Below are positions 35,502 through 43,927 of a stretch of DNA of 64,000 nucleotides, piece by piece (positions within the stretch are counted from its first letter, which is position 1; every line of letters begins with the position of its first letter). The position numbers and the translations under genes are program-made. The stretch lies in the NCBI GenBank assembly GCA_040385245.1, contig JAZKHT010000001.1:1-64000 (forward strand), given 5' to 3'. Origin of the DNA: JAZKHT01 sp040385245. Lineage in GTDB: Bacteria; Pseudomonadota; Alphaproteobacteria; Rhodobacterales; Rhodobacteraceae. Under the pieces are notes generated by a model that was given only the letters and a program-made list of their open reading frames with translations, was not told where the DNA came from and did not search any database.

Positions 35502-36695
35502 TTATCCCTTCACCGCTTTGACGATCTTGGCGGCCGCGTCCGACAGGTTGTCGGCGGCGATCACGTTCAGGCCGGAATTGCGGATGATGTCCTTGCCCAA
35601 CTCGACGTTCGTGCCTTCAAGCCGGACCACCAGCGGCACCTTCAGGCCAACCTCTTTCACAGCGGCAATCACGCCTTCGGCGATGATGTCGCAGCGCATG
35701 ATGCCTCCAAAGATGTTCACAAGGATGCCTTTGACGTTGGGATCGGACGTGATGATCTTGAACGCCTCGGTCACCTTTTCCTTGGTGGCACCGCCGCCGA
35801 CGTCCAGAAAGTTCGCGGGTTCCGCGCCATACAGCTTGATGATGTCCATCGTCGCCATGGCAAGGCCAGCACCGTTGACCATGCAGCCAATCTCGCCGTC
35901 CAGCGCGATGTAGTTCAGGTCGAACTTGCTGGCGGCCAGTTCCTTGGGATCTTCCTCGGTTTCGTCACGCAGGGCGGCGATATCGGCGTGGCGATAGATG
36001 GCATTGCCGTCAAAGCCCATCTTGGCATCAAGGCATTTCAGGTTGCCGTCGGTCATCACGACCATCGGGTTGATCTCCAGCATCTCCATGTCTTTTTCGA
36101 TGAACAGGCGATACAGGTTCTTGACCATCGTCACGCATTGTTTGACCTGATTGCCGGTCAGACCCAGTTCGAACGCAACGCGGCGACCGTGGAAATCCGA
36201 AAAGCCGGTGACCGGATCGATCGAGAAGGACAGGATCTTTTCCGGCGTGTCATGCGCCACATCTTCGATCGACATGCCGCCTTCGGTTGACACGACAAAG
36301 GACACGCGGCTGGTCTGACGGTCGATCAGGATCGCAAGGTACAATTCGCGGGCGATGTCGCTGCCGTCTTCGATGTAGATGCGGTTGACCTGTTTGCCCG
36401 CCGGGCCGGTCTGCACCGTCACAAGCGTGCGCCCCAGCATTTGCCGGGCGAATTCAGCCGCCTCTTCAACCGAGCGGGCCAGACGGACGCCGCCCTTTTC
36501 CCCGGCCTCGGGTTCCTTGAAGCTGCCCTTGCCCCGGCCACCGGCGTGGATCTGCGCCTTGACCACCCAAAGCGGGCCGTCCATTTCGCCTGCCGCCGTC
36601 TTCGCCTCTTCGGCGCGCAGCACGACACGGCCATCGGACACCGGGACGCCATAGCTGCGAAGCAGCGCCTTGGCCTGGTACTCGTGGATGTTCAT
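35502..36695 (-). CDS. sucC: Succinyl-CoA ligase beta subunit
   Basis: 397 residues: an ATP-grasp domain (MNIHEYQAKALLRSYGVPV; VVKAQIHAGGRGKGSF) and a C-terminal CoA-ligase domain with GGIMRCDIIAEGV and the nucleotide-binding MLEINPMVV...KCLDAKMGFD. It is first gene of the sucCD-sucAB-lpd unit, so the regulatory region at 36766-36856 probably controls the whole block. The ribosome site is weak. Confidence 0.97.
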   Translation of the reverse strand: MNIHEYQAKALLRSYGVPVSDGRVVLRAEEAKTAAGEMDGPLWVVKAQIHAGGRGKGSFKEPEAGEKGGVRLARSVEEAAEFARQMLGRTLVTVQTGPAGKQVNRIYIEDGSDIARELYLAILIDRQTSRVSFVVSTEGGMSIEDVAHDTPEKILSFSIDPVTGFSDFHGRRVAFELGLTGNQVKQCVTMVKNLYRLFIEKDMEMLEINPMVVMTDGNLKCLDAKMGFDGNAIYRHADIAALRDETEEDPKELAASKFDLNYIALDGEIGCMVNGAGLAMATMDIIKLYGAEPANFLDVGGGATKEKVTEAFKIITSDPNVKGILVNIFGGIMRCDIIAEGVIAAVKEVGLKVPLVVRLEGTNVELGKDIIRNSGLNVIAADNLSDAAAKIVKAVKG

Positions 36696-36765
36696 GGAAC
36701 TGTCCCATCGCTTGTGAATTTGGGGCGTGATGGCACATAAAACCGCCGGAACGAAACGGTATTCT

Positions 36766-36771
36766 ATTGTA
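36766..36771 (-). promoter_or_regulatory. Candidate -10 box of the suc operon
   Basis: TACAAT on the minus strand, 71 bp upstream of the sucC ATG. The hexamer 17 bp further upstream is CTTTTA, a poor -35, as expected if an activator bound at the paired palindromes just beyond it is needed. Position is inferred. Confidence 0.35.
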
Positions 36772-36801
36772 TACCGGGTTTGCGGCGATAAAAGTGGCTT
36801 T

Positions 36802-36832
36802 TGTGATCACAGCCCAAAATTCTGTGATCACA
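36802..36832. promoter_or_regulatory. Paired TGTGATCACA palindromes upstream of sucC
   Basis: Two exact copies of TGTGATCACA (36802-36811 and 36823-36832) with centres 21 bp apart, two helical turns. The second extends to the 12-bp palindrome CTGTGATCACAG. The same pair with the same 21-bp spacing stands upstream of sdhC. Spacing and identity point to cooperative dimers of one regulator. I cannot name the protein. Confidence 0.75.
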
Positions 36833-36842
36833 GGCAACCGCT

Positions 36843-36856
36843 TGTTAACGCAAACA
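36843..36856. promoter_or_regulatory. LacI-type operator-like element upstream of sucC
   Basis: TGTTAACGCAAACA, two mismatches from the palindrome TGTTAGCGCTAACA, with the central CG typical of LacI-family sites. It lies 10 bp from the paired palindromes on the side away from sucC. A related element is present upstream of sdhC. Confidence 0.5.
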
Positions 36857-36873
36857 GGTGATTCGTCCGTCCG

Positions 36874-38067
36874 TTAATTCAGGAAGACGGTCATCAGCAT
36901 CGCCTCGCCCTGCATCAACTGGCTGAACATCCCCCAGCTTTCGGCGGTCGCAAGCGGGCCTTTGCGCATATAGGGCAGGGCGTCTGTCCCCTGTATCCAA
37001 CCGGCAAGGTCGATAGGGGCGGGGTCGGTGAACATCTTGCCCACATCAATCCCCGCAGCGCTATCCAGCCGCCAATGCGGCACCAGAAGGTCGCCGTTCA
37101 GGATGCGCTCGGCATCCGCCAGAACCGATTGCCAGACCTGCCCAGTGCCCCGCGGGATGTCGATGCCAAGGGCGGATTGCTGGCGGTCGTTTGGCAACCA
37201 TTCCCGGTCATTGTCCGTTTCGGCTGCGACGCGGGTCCAGAAGGTGCGGTTCTGCGTGATCATTGCCAGAAAGTGGTCGCGCGCTGCGATGGCGCGGGGC
37301 GCGTCGGGCTGTTGGTTCAAAGCGGTCAGAATCACATAGGCGGCGTCAATCCCCTCGACCATGCCGTAGTATTCGGTGGTGTCCACCGGCGTGTCGCGCA
37401 ATCCAGCAAATTGTTCATGGCTGGTTGCCACGGCGGTGATGGCGGAGGTTGGGTCATATGCCAGAAGGGTTTCGCCAATCCCGGCCAGCAGATGCGTATA
37501 GGCCGACAGCCACGCGGCATCGGCGGCGTCAAAGCGGATCACCGGGGCAGGGGTGGCCGGGTCGCGGTCCATCCACCGCCACCCAAGGATCATCGGTCCG
37601 GCGATCGACAAAAGGTCTTCGCCGTCGTCGCGGGTGGCGTTCGCGTTCACGTCGAACCACAGATCGGACAGCGCGATGTCCACGCTAAAGTCTTCCGCCC
37701 CGGCGATCTGGTCCAGTGGCGCGCGGGCAGTCTCCATCCCGGCAACCATGCCGCGAAATAGGTCAGCGATGGCTGCGGGGTCAAAGGGGGCGGGCGCGGG
37801 GTTATCGCCCATGGGCAGGCGCAGAAAAGGGATCATCCCGGCGGGATCGTTCAAGTTCATCGCCCAACGCTGCTGCAAGGTCACTTCGACCGTACGCAGA
37901 AACCGCACCCCGCCAAGGGCGAAGCGGTCGACGTCCGTGGGGGACGGCAGCGCCGACAGCCGCGCCTCGGTCGCGGTCAGGCCGGTCGCGGCGATTTCGG
38001 CGGAATAATCTTGCGACAAGGCAGGGGTCGCGGTCAGGAAAAAGGCCATCAAGGCAAGGGTGCGCAT
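36874..38067 (-). CDS. Uncharacterised secreted protein in the TCA cluster
   Basis: 397 residues with a clear signal peptide (MRTLALMAFFLTATPALSQ). I do not recognise the family. The mature protein is rich in Ala, Asp and Trp with no membrane segments, so it is probably periplasmic. DLWFDVNANATRDDGEDLL (about 160-178) resembles a calcium-binding EF-hand-like loop (D-x-N-x-N-x-x-x-D-D-G-E). It lies between mdh and sucC on the same strand, 82 bp after mdh. Expression with mdh is likely; a metabolic role is not implied. Confidence 0.75.
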   Translation of the reverse strand: MRTLALMAFFLTATPALSQDYSAEIAATGLTATEARLSALPSPTDVDRFALGGVRFLRTVEVTLQQRWAMNLNDPAGMIPFLRLPMGDNPAPAPFDPAAIADLFRGMVAGMETARAPLDQIAGAEDFSVDIALSDLWFDVNANATRDDGEDLLSIAGPMILGWRWMDRDPATPAPVIRFDAADAAWLSAYTHLLAGIGETLLAYDPTSAITAVATSHEQFAGLRDTPVDTTEYYGMVEGIDAAYVILTALNQQPDAPRAIAARDHFLAMITQNRTFWTRVAAETDNDREWLPNDRQQSALGIDIPRGTGQVWQSVLADAERILNGDLLVPHWRLDSAAGIDVGKMFTDPAPIDLAGWIQGTDALPYMRKGPLATAESWGMFSQLMQGEAMLMTVFLN

Positions 38068-38095
38068 GAAAAGGACTCCGGTTGCTATGAACGCA

Positions 38096-38121
38096 GAATG
38101 CGCGCCCGAAGGCGCGCATTC
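38096..38121. terminator. Hairpin with a UUCG tetraloop after mdh
   Basis: Perfect 11-bp stem GAATGCGCGCC / GGCGCGCATTC. On the mdh strand the loop is TTCG closed by C-G, an exceptionally stable tetraloop. No T run follows. It lies 29 bp beyond the mdh stop and 29 bp before the next gene, so partial termination or 3' end protection is likely. Confidence 0.65.
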
Positions 38122-38149
38122 AATCCAGTGTCCGAGTCATGTTTACGGA

Positions 38150-39112
38150 TTAGGCCAGCATCGGATCAATCGCCTTGCACGCATCGACCAGACCCTTCAC
38201 CGCATCGACCGACTTCTGGAACATGGCCTGTTCGTCCTTGTTCATCTTGATGTCGACCACGCGTTCGATGCCGCCCGCGCCGATGATCGTCGGCACGCCG
38301 ACATACATGCCGTTCAGGCCAAGCGCGCCATCCACGTAGGCGGCACAGGGCAAAAGCCGCTTTTGGTCTTTCAGGAACGCCTCGGCCATTTCGATTGCCG
38401 ACGTGGCGGGCGCATAGAAGGCCGATCCGGTCTTCAGCAAACCGACGATCTCGGCCCCGCCATCACGGGTGCGCTGCACGATCGCATCCAGCTTTTCCTG
38501 CGTGGTCCAGCCCATCGCCACCAGATCGGGCAACGGGATGCCGCCCACGGTGGAATAGCGGGTCAGCGGCACCATCGTGTCGCCATGCCCGCCCAGAACA
38601 AAGGCCGTCACATCGCGCATCGACACATTGAATTCCACCGACAGGAAATGGCGGAAACGGGCGCTGTCCAGAACACCAGCCATGCCGACAACCATGTGGT
38701 GCGGCAGCCCCGAGAATTCGCGCAGCGCCCAAACCATCGCATCCAGCGGGTTGGTGATGCAGATGACAAAGGCGTTCGGGGCATGGGCCTTGATGCCTTC
38801 GCCCACGGCTTTCATGACCTTGAGGTTGATGCCCAGCAGGTCATCGCGCGACATGCCCGGCTTGCGCGGCACGCCTGCGGTGACGATGCAGACGTCGGCA
38901 CCTGCGATGTCTTCATAGGAATTGGCGCCCTTCATCACGGCGTCGAACCCTTCGGACGGGCCGGATTGGGCGATATCCAAGGCTTTGCCCTGCGGCGTGC
39001 CTTCGGCGATATCAAACAGGATGATGTCGCCAAGTTCCTTGATGGCAGCAAGATGGGCGAGCGTGCCGCCGATCTGTCCTGCGCCGATCAGTGCAATCTT
39101 GGGTCTGGCCAT
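38150..39112 (-). CDS. mdh: Malate dehydrogenase
   Basis: 320 residues of the LDH-like MDH group used by alphaproteobacteria. The NAD motif is IALIGAGQIGGTLAHLAA; catalytic residues lie in VTAGVPRKPGMSRDDLLGIN, ICITNPLDAMVWALREFSGLP and the His segment VLGGHGDTMVPLTRYSTVGGIPL. It oxidises malate to oxaloacetate. It is the most upstream gene of the minus-strand TCA block (mdh, secreted protein, sucCD, sucAB, lpd). Confidence 0.97.
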   Translation of the reverse strand: MARPKIALIGAGQIGGTLAHLAAIKELGDIILFDIAEGTPQGKALDIAQSGPSEGFDAVMKGANSYEDIAGADVCIVTAGVPRKPGMSRDDLLGINLKVMKAVGEGIKAHAPNAFVICITNPLDAMVWALREFSGLPHHMVVGMAGVLDSARFRHFLSVEFNVSMRDVTAFVLGGHGDTMVPLTRYSTVGGIPLPDLVAMGWTTQEKLDAIVQRTRDGGAEIVGLLKTGSAFYAPATSAIEMAEAFLKDQKRLLPCAAYVDGALGLNGMYVGVPTIIGAGGIERVVDIKMNKDEQAMFQKSVDAVKGLVDACKAIDPMLA

Positions 39113-39239
39113 GGTTTCCGGTCTCCCGTCGGTTGGGTCAATGACGGGGGATGCCTAAACCCATAGCGCCCCGTCGCGCAAGCCTGCCGCGCTGCGGCAT
39201 AGTGCTAAAGGGTGGTGGTTGATAAATGATTGCGCTAAA

Positions 39240-39274
39240 CCCCGGCGCGCCGGGGCCAGTTCCGGCTTTTTTGC
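39240..39274 (+). terminator. Terminator-like structure with no plus-strand gene before it
   Basis: CCCCGGCGCGCCGGGG is a perfect 16-bp palindrome (39240-39255); GCCGG and CCGGC then flank a short loop and are followed by six Ts. On the plus strand this looks like a terminator, yet the nearest upstream gene (mdh) runs the other way. A short untranslated transcript or attenuation ahead of the TauE gene is possible. Confidence 0.4.
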
Positions 39275-39282
39275 CCCCGCAT

Positions 39283-39315
39283 TGATCAGGGGCCGTCAGG
39301 GTGATTCCCTGATCA
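39283..39315. promoter_or_regulatory. Inverted repeat upstream of the TauE/SafE gene
   Basis: TGATCAGGG and CCCTGATCA, nine-base perfect arms separated by 15 bp. It ends 11 bp before the TauE start codon, where it could form a hairpin over or near the ribosome site (GAGGG) or bind a regulator. Confidence 0.4.
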
Positions 39316-39325
39316 GAGGGCGACA

Positions 39326-40066
39326 ATGGACGGCATGATGTTCTGGATCGCGGCATCCGTCGCCGCCACCCTGGTCGGGATGAGCAAGGGCGGACTGCCA
39401 CTTGTGGGTATGCTCTGCGTGCCCGTGCTGTCGTTGGTCATCTCTCCGGTCACGGCGGCGGGATTGCTGCTTCCGGTGTTCGTCCTGTCCGACGTGTTCG
39501 GCCTTTATGCCTATCGGCGCGAATTCGACCGCCGCGTGCTGGCGATACTCGTGCTGCCGATGACGCTTGGCGTTGCAATCGGCTGGGCCACCGCTTCGGT
39601 GGTGCCAGAGCAGGTGGTGACGCTACTGGTGGGCCTGATCGGCGGGGCCTTCGCGCTGAACCTGATCTTGCTGCCTCGGCTGGCACCGGCCGGGCGGGCC
39701 AGCGTGGCAAAAGGTGCCATCTGGGGCACGCTGTCGGGTTTTACCAGTTTCGTCAGCCATGCGGGCGCGCCGCCCTATCAGGTGTTTGTTCTGCCGCTTG
39801 GCCTGTCGAAAACAGTGTTCGCCGGAACATCGACGATCATTTTCGCCTATGTAAATGCGATCAAGCTGATCCCTTATTACGCGCTTGGCCAGTTGAACAC
39901 CGGCAGTCTGCGCACCGCCCTTGTCCTGATGCCCATCGCGGCAGTGGCGGTGTTTGCCGGGGTGCGGCTGGTCAAGATCCTGCCCGAAGCCCTGTTCTTC
40001 CGGTTGGTGACCTGGGCGCTTCTGGCTGTTTCGGTCAAGCTGATCTGGGATGGAATCAGCGGCTGA
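39326..40066 (+). CDS. TauE/SafE family permease
   Basis: 246 residues, eight predicted membrane helices, TauE/SafE (sulfite exporter) family. The two repeats are marked by VGMSKGGLPLVGMLCVPVLSLVISPVTAAGLLLPVFVLSDVFGLYAYRREFD and the second-half HAGAPPYQVFVLPLGLSKTVFAGTSTIIF. Members export or import organosulfur or C2 sulfur anions; the substrate here is unknown. ATG at 39326 has GAGGG six bases upstream. Confidence 0.88.
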   Translation: MDGMMFWIAASVAATLVGMSKGGLPLVGMLCVPVLSLVISPVTAAGLLLPVFVLSDVFGLYAYRREFDRRVLAILVLPMTLGVAIGWATASVVPEQVVTLLVGLIGGAFALNLILLPRLAPAGRASVAKGAIWGTLSGFTSFVSHAGAPPYQVFVLPLGLSKTVFAGTSTIIFAYVNAIKLIPYYALGQLNTGSLRTALVLMPIAAVAVFAGVRLVKILPEALFFRLVTWALLAVSVKLIWDGISG

Positions 40067-40175
40067 TTGCCATGAAACCGGGCGCGGGCAACCGGTGCGG
40101 GGTGAAAAAGCCCAGCGTGGCGCACAGCGCGACCGCAAGGCCAAAGGACAGGGCGAACAGCTTTGGTGACGTCAT
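40056..40175 (-). CDS. Possible 39-residue membrane peptide
   Basis: An ATG at 40175 with AAGG six bases upstream opens MTSPKLFALSFGLAVALCAT followed by LGFFTPHRLPAPGFMAISR. One hydrophobic helix then a basic tail. It overlaps the end of the TauE gene by 11 bp on the other strand. No family recognised; short length makes chance possible. Confidence 0.35.
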   Translation of the reverse strand: MTSPKLFALSFGLAVALCATLGFFTPHRLPAPGFMAISR

Positions 40176-40383
40176 CGGGTGCCTTGGGGTGAGCTATCCG
40201 CAACGTGCAACGGCACTGTTTGAAACCCGTAAACGCGGCGACCGCAGGCACCAAGCAAAGAGTGCTGAAACGAAAATCTGACTGCGCCCGCTCGGACCGA
40301 TTTCTGCAATGCAGCAATTTTGGACTTGCCGATTATGCCAATCCGGTGTTCAAAAACGCAACAATATTGCCCAGGGAAGAATC
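40176..40383. other. Non-coding leader region of mcl2
   Basis: No credible gene on either strand. The last 90 bases before mcl2 are more AT-rich (TTGGACTTGCC, CAAAAACGCAACAATATTG), suggesting its promoter, but I find no -35/-10 pair I would defend. With 40067-40175 this is the longest plus-strand gap in the window. Confidence 0.4.
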
Positions 40384-41235
40384 ATGTCGCAAATCCGCCC
40401 CTTCCGCTCGGTCCTTTACATCCCCGGATCGAAAGCGCGTGCGCTGGAAAAGGCACGCGATCTTGCAACCGATGCGATCATCTTTGATCTAGAGGATGCG
40501 GTGGCCCCCGATGAAAAAGTCGGCGCGCGCAGGACGCTGGCGGGTTTTCTGGCCGAAGGTGGCTATGGCAACCGCGCCTGCATCGTTCGGATCAATGGGT
40601 TCGACACGCCATGGGGTCGCGCCGATGCCGAAGCTTTCGCCACGCAGGCGGTTGATGCCGTGCTGATCCCAAAGGTCAGCACCCCGGCCGATCTGGATGC
40701 CGTAGCAAATGTCGTGCCTGACAAACCGCTGTGGGCGATGATGGAAACGGCGGCGGGGATGCTGAACGCCGCTGCAATAGCGGCCCACCCCCGCTTGCAA
40801 GGGATGGTGATGGGCACAAACGATTTGGCGCGCGAACTGGGCGCGCGGCATCGCCCCGACCGTCTGGCCCTGCAAACCGGATTGGGTCTGTGCCTGCTGG
40901 CGGCCAAGGCGCAGGGGCGTGTCATCGTGGACGGCGTCTATAACGCGTTCAAGGATGACGCTGGCTTGCGGTTCGAATGTGATCAAGGCCGCGACATGGG
41001 ATTTGACGGCAAGACGCTGATCCATCCGGCACAGTTGGACATCGCCAACGCAGCCTTTGCCCCGTCTGAGGACGAGGTGGCAACCGCCCGCCGCCAGATC
41101 GAGGCATTCGAAGAAGCAAAAGCGCGCGGTGAAGGCGTCGCCGTGGTCGACGGGCGGATCGTCGAAAACCTGCACATCGAGACGGCGCAGGCGACACTTG
41201 CAAAGATGCAGGCGATTGCGGCGCTGGCGGATTGA
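40384..41235 (+). CDS. mcl2: HpcH/HpaI CoA-ester lyase family; probable (3S)-malyl-CoA thioesterase
   Basis: 283 residues, CitE-like TIM barrel. FRSVLYIPGSKARALEKARDLATDAIIFDLEDAVAPDEK is the CitE/Mcl N-terminus; the metal-binding Glu and Asp lie in LWAMMETAAGML and IFDLEDAV, and the end has GFDGKTLIHPAQLDIAN. The short form and N-terminal wording fit Mcl2, which hydrolyses (3S)-malyl-CoA to malate in the ethylmalonyl-CoA pathway, rather than Mcl1 (about 320 residues). ATG at 40384 follows AGGGAAGA. The neighbouring mesaconyl-CoA hydratase gene supports the role; citrate lyase beta alone is unlikely, as the partner subunits are absent. Confidence 0.82.
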   Translation: MSQIRPFRSVLYIPGSKARALEKARDLATDAIIFDLEDAVAPDEKVGARRTLAGFLAEGGYGNRACIVRINGFDTPWGRADAEAFATQAVDAVLIPKVSTPADLDAVANVVPDKPLWAMMETAAGMLNAAAIAAHPRLQGMVMGTNDLARELGARHRPDRLALQTGLGLCLLAAKAQGRVIVDGVYNAFKDDAGLRFECDQGRDMGFDGKTLIHPAQLDIANAAFAPSEDEVATARRQIEAFEEAKARGEGVAVVDGRIVENLHIETAQATLAKMQAIAALAD

Positions 41236-41274
41236 GGTAAGGGTTACGCCGTACACACCGTCAGGAGGTTCCGC

Positions 41275-41820
41275 ATGTTTCTATTGATCTTGGGTCTTGT
41301 TCTCTGGTCCGGGGCGCATTTCATGAAACGCATCGCCCCTGATGCGCGCGCGCAACTGGGCGACCGTGGCAAGGCGGTCCTTGGGGTTGCCATCCTGCTG
41401 TCAGTCGTCCTGATGGTGCTGGGCTACCGGAGCGCCCCGTTCATCGAGGTGTGGACCCCGCCTGCGTTCCTGACGCATCTGAACAACCTGCTGATGATCC
41501 TAGCGTTTTACCTTTATGCCGCATCGGGCGCAAAAACCGCGATCACGCGCAAGATCCGCCATCCGCAACTGACGGCGGTCAAGACATGGGCCGTGGCGCA
41601 CCTGCTGGTGAATGGCGATCTGGCGTCGATCATCCTGTTCGGTGGCCTGCTGGCATGGGCAGTGGTGTCGGTCATCCTGATCAACCGCGCGCAGCGCGAC
41701 TGGCAGCGTCCCGCCCCGGTGCCCGCGAAAAAAGAGATCACCGCGATTGTGGCGACGCTGGTCGTCGTCGTGATCGTGATGCTGATCCACAACTGGCTGG
41801 GCGTGCAGCCCTGGGGATAA
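41275..41820 (+). CDS. NnrU family membrane protein
   Basis: 181 residues with five to six membrane helices. The start FLLILGLVLWSGAHFMKRIAP and LTAVKTWAVAHLLVNGDLASIILFGGLLAW are typical of NnrU, first noted near denitrification genes but widespread. A strong AGGAGG precedes the ATG. It lies 39 bp after mcl2 and 4 bp before the DUF1737 gene, so the four genes mcl2, nnrU-like, DUF1737 and mch form one operon. Confidence 0.86.
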   Translation: MFLLILGLVLWSGAHFMKRIAPDARAQLGDRGKAVLGVAILLSVVLMVLGYRSAPFIEVWTPPAFLTHLNNLLMILAFYLYAASGAKTAITRKIRHPQLTAVKTWAVAHLLVNGDLASIILFGGLLAWAVVSVILINRAQRDWQRPAPVPAKKEITAIVATLVVVVIVMLIHNWLGVQPWG

Positions 41821-41824
41821 GGCT

Positions 41825-42028
41825 ATGAAACTCTACCGCTTTCTGTCCGAGGACGACACATCCGCCTTTTGTCACAAGGTGACGGCGGCGTTGAACAAGG
41901 GGTGGTCGCTGCACGGCGACCCCACCTATGCCTTTGACGCCGCGCGCGGTGTCATGCGCTGCGGTCAGGCGGTCGTGAAAGAGGTTCCGGGCACCTACAC
42001 CCCCGACACAAAGCTTTCCGCGCAATGA
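41825..42028 (+). CDS. DUF1737 domain protein
   Basis: 67 residues, the whole protein being one DUF1737 domain (MKLYRFLSEDDTSAFCHKV, ALNKGWSLHGDPTYAFDA). Function unknown. Its stop overlaps the mesaconyl-CoA hydratase start (ATGA), so translation of the two is coupled. Confidence 0.82.
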   Translation: MKLYRFLSEDDTSAFCHKVTAALNKGWSLHGDPTYAFDAARGVMRCGQAVVKEVPGTYTPDTKLSAQ

Positions 42029-43050
42029 AAACCAATCCGGGCCGTTTCTTTGAAGACTATCGTCTGGGCGAGGTGATCCGCCACGCCGTGCCGCGCACCG
42101 TTTCGGGTGGGGAGCGCGCGATGTATCACGCACTGTATCCCGCCCGTCACGCGCTGTATTCGTCGGATGAATTTGCCCGTGCCTGTGGCCTGCCTGGCGC
42201 GCCGATTGACGATCTGGCTGCGTTCCATCTGGTGTTCGGCAAGACGGTGCCAGACGTCAGCCTGAACGCCATCGCCAACCTTGGCTATGCCGAAGGGCGC
42301 TGGCTGTTGCCCGTCTATGCGGGTGACACGCTGCGGTCGGAATCGACTGTGATCGGGCTGAAGGAAAACTCCAACGGCACGTCGGGCGTGGTTTATGTCC
42401 GCACCCAAGGCATCAATCAGCAGGACGCGGTGGTGCTGGAGTATGTGCGGTGGGTGATGGTGAAAAAGCGCCATCTTGATGCGCCGGCCCCTGCACCGGT
42501 GATCCCGTCCTTGGCGCAAGGAGTGGCGGCGGACGCCTTGCCCATTCCGGCGGGACTGGATTTCACCCGCTACGACTTTGACCTGGCCGGAGAGTCGCAC
42601 CGTTGGGGCGATTATGCGGTGGGCGAACAGATCGACCACGTCGATGGCGTGACGGTCGAAGAGGCCGAACATATGCTGGCAACCCGGCTGTGGCAGAACA
42701 CGTCGAAGGTGCATTTCGACGTGACCCAGCGCGCTGATGGCCGACGGCTGATCTATGGCGGCCATGTCATCAGCCTTGCACGGGCGCTGTCTTTCAACGG
42801 GTTGGCGAACGCGCAGATGATCGTGGCACTGAACGCCGGGGCCCATGCGAACCCCTGTTTTTCGGGCGATACGGTGCGCGCTTGGTCGCAAGTGCTGGAC
42901 AAGGCGCCGACATCTGCTCCCGGCGTGGGGGCGGTGCGGTTGCGGCTGGTGGCAACCAAGGGCGCGCCTTTTGTCCTGCGGGGCGCTGACGGGAAATATC
43001 TGCCCGAAGTGCTGCTTGATCTGGATTACTGGGCGCTGATGCCGATCTGA
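42025..43050 (+). CDS. mch: Mesaconyl-CoA hydratase (MaoC-type)
   Basis: 341 residues with two MaoC/hotdog-like halves. KTNPGRFFEDYRLGEVIRHAVPRTVSGGERAMYHALYPARHALYSSDEFA is close to the mesaconyl-CoA hydratases of Rhodobacter and Methylobacterium; the second half begins RWGDYAVGEQIDHVDGVTVEEAEHM. It hydrates mesaconyl-CoA to beta-methylmalyl-CoA in the ethylmalonyl-CoA pathway. Other pathway genes in the window are mcl2 (same operon), ecm and ccr. Confidence 0.9.
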   Translation: MKTNPGRFFEDYRLGEVIRHAVPRTVSGGERAMYHALYPARHALYSSDEFARACGLPGAPIDDLAAFHLVFGKTVPDVSLNAIANLGYAEGRWLLPVYAGDTLRSESTVIGLKENSNGTSGVVYVRTQGINQQDAVVLEYVRWVMVKKRHLDAPAPAPVIPSLAQGVAADALPIPAGLDFTRYDFDLAGESHRWGDYAVGEQIDHVDGVTVEEAEHMLATRLWQNTSKVHFDVTQRADGRRLIYGGHVISLARALSFNGLANAQMIVALNAGAHANPCFSGDTVRAWSQVLDKAPTSAPGVGAVRLRLVATKGAPFVLRGADGKYLPEVLLDLDYWALMPI

Positions 43051-43143
43051 AGCGCGCAGTTTTCGCGAATACGCTGCAAAATCTTGGCTGCCCCGACTGC
43101 ACGCCCCCTTGCGCTGTGCCTTCGAACGGGCATTATCCCGGTC

Positions 43144-43923
43144 ATGTACAGGTATCTCGTTCCCCTTTTATGCACGCTTGCCCTGCCGCTGACCGCTTAT
43201 GCGCAGGCCGACCCTTGGGCCGATCTTGGCACCCCCACGCCCGAAGCGGCTGACACCGACGCGCAAACACAGGCGCAGGACATGATCCTGACGGTGTTCT
43301 ATCACGAATTGGGTCATGCGCTGATAGACACCATGCAGCTTCCCGTGCTGGGGCTGGAAGAAGACGCAGCCGATGTGTTGTCGGTCGTCTTGATCAATGA
43401 ATTGTGGGATGCAGCCTCGGCAGAGGCAAAGCTGCGTGCCGCCGCGGGGTTTTGGGCGACCAGCGCCGCCGAATGGGAAGCAACGGGCGAGGCCCCCTAT
43501 TACGGCGGGGTCCATTCGCCGGACCAGCGGCGCTATTACACCTATGTGTGTCTGTTCTACGGGGCCGACCCGGATGCGCGGGGCGAACTTGCCGCAGACC
43601 TGGGGCTTGACCCGGACCGCGCCGCTAGTTGCCCGCATGAGTTTGACTTGGCCGCAGGGTCGTGGGGGGCGTTTCTGGACGAACTTTATGAAAAGGGTGC
43701 GGGCGGAAGCATCACCTGGATCGGTGACGATTCTGGCAAGGACCCCTTCGCGCAGATGTTGATGGACGAGGTGGACTATCTGAACAGCGTGCTGACCCTG
43801 CCGCAACCCTTGACGGTGACGCTGGATCGCTGCGACGAACCCAACGCCTACTACGATCCGTCGGTCGTTGGCGTCACCATGTGCACCGAGCTTGTCGAAT
43901 ATGCGGTATCAGCGGCGGATTGA
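43144..43923 (+). CDS. DUF4344 family secreted metallopeptidase
   Basis: 259 residues: signal peptide (MYRYLVPLLCTLALPLTAYAQA) and a zinc motif FYHELGHALIDTMQLPVLGLEEDAADVLSVVL, where HELGH plus a downstream Glu/Asp suggests a gluzincin-like site. YYGGVHSPDQRRYYTYVCLFYGADP and several cysteines (YVCLFY, ASCPHEF, LDRCDEP, MCTEL) follow and could form disulphides. An upstream in-frame ATG at 43084 lacks a signal-peptide start. Substrate unknown. It is followed directly by the sdh regulatory region. Confidence 0.82.
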   Translation: MYRYLVPLLCTLALPLTAYAQADPWADLGTPTPEAADTDAQTQAQDMILTVFYHELGHALIDTMQLPVLGLEEDAADVLSVVLINELWDAASAEAKLRAAAGFWATSAAEWEATGEAPYYGGVHSPDQRRYYTYVCLFYGADPDARGELAADLGLDPDRAASCPHEFDLAAGSWGAFLDELYEKGAGGSITWIGDDSGKDPFAQMLMDEVDYLNSVLTLPQPLTVTLDRCDEPNAYYDPSVVGVTMCTELVEYAVSAAD

Positions 43924-43927
43924 CTAT

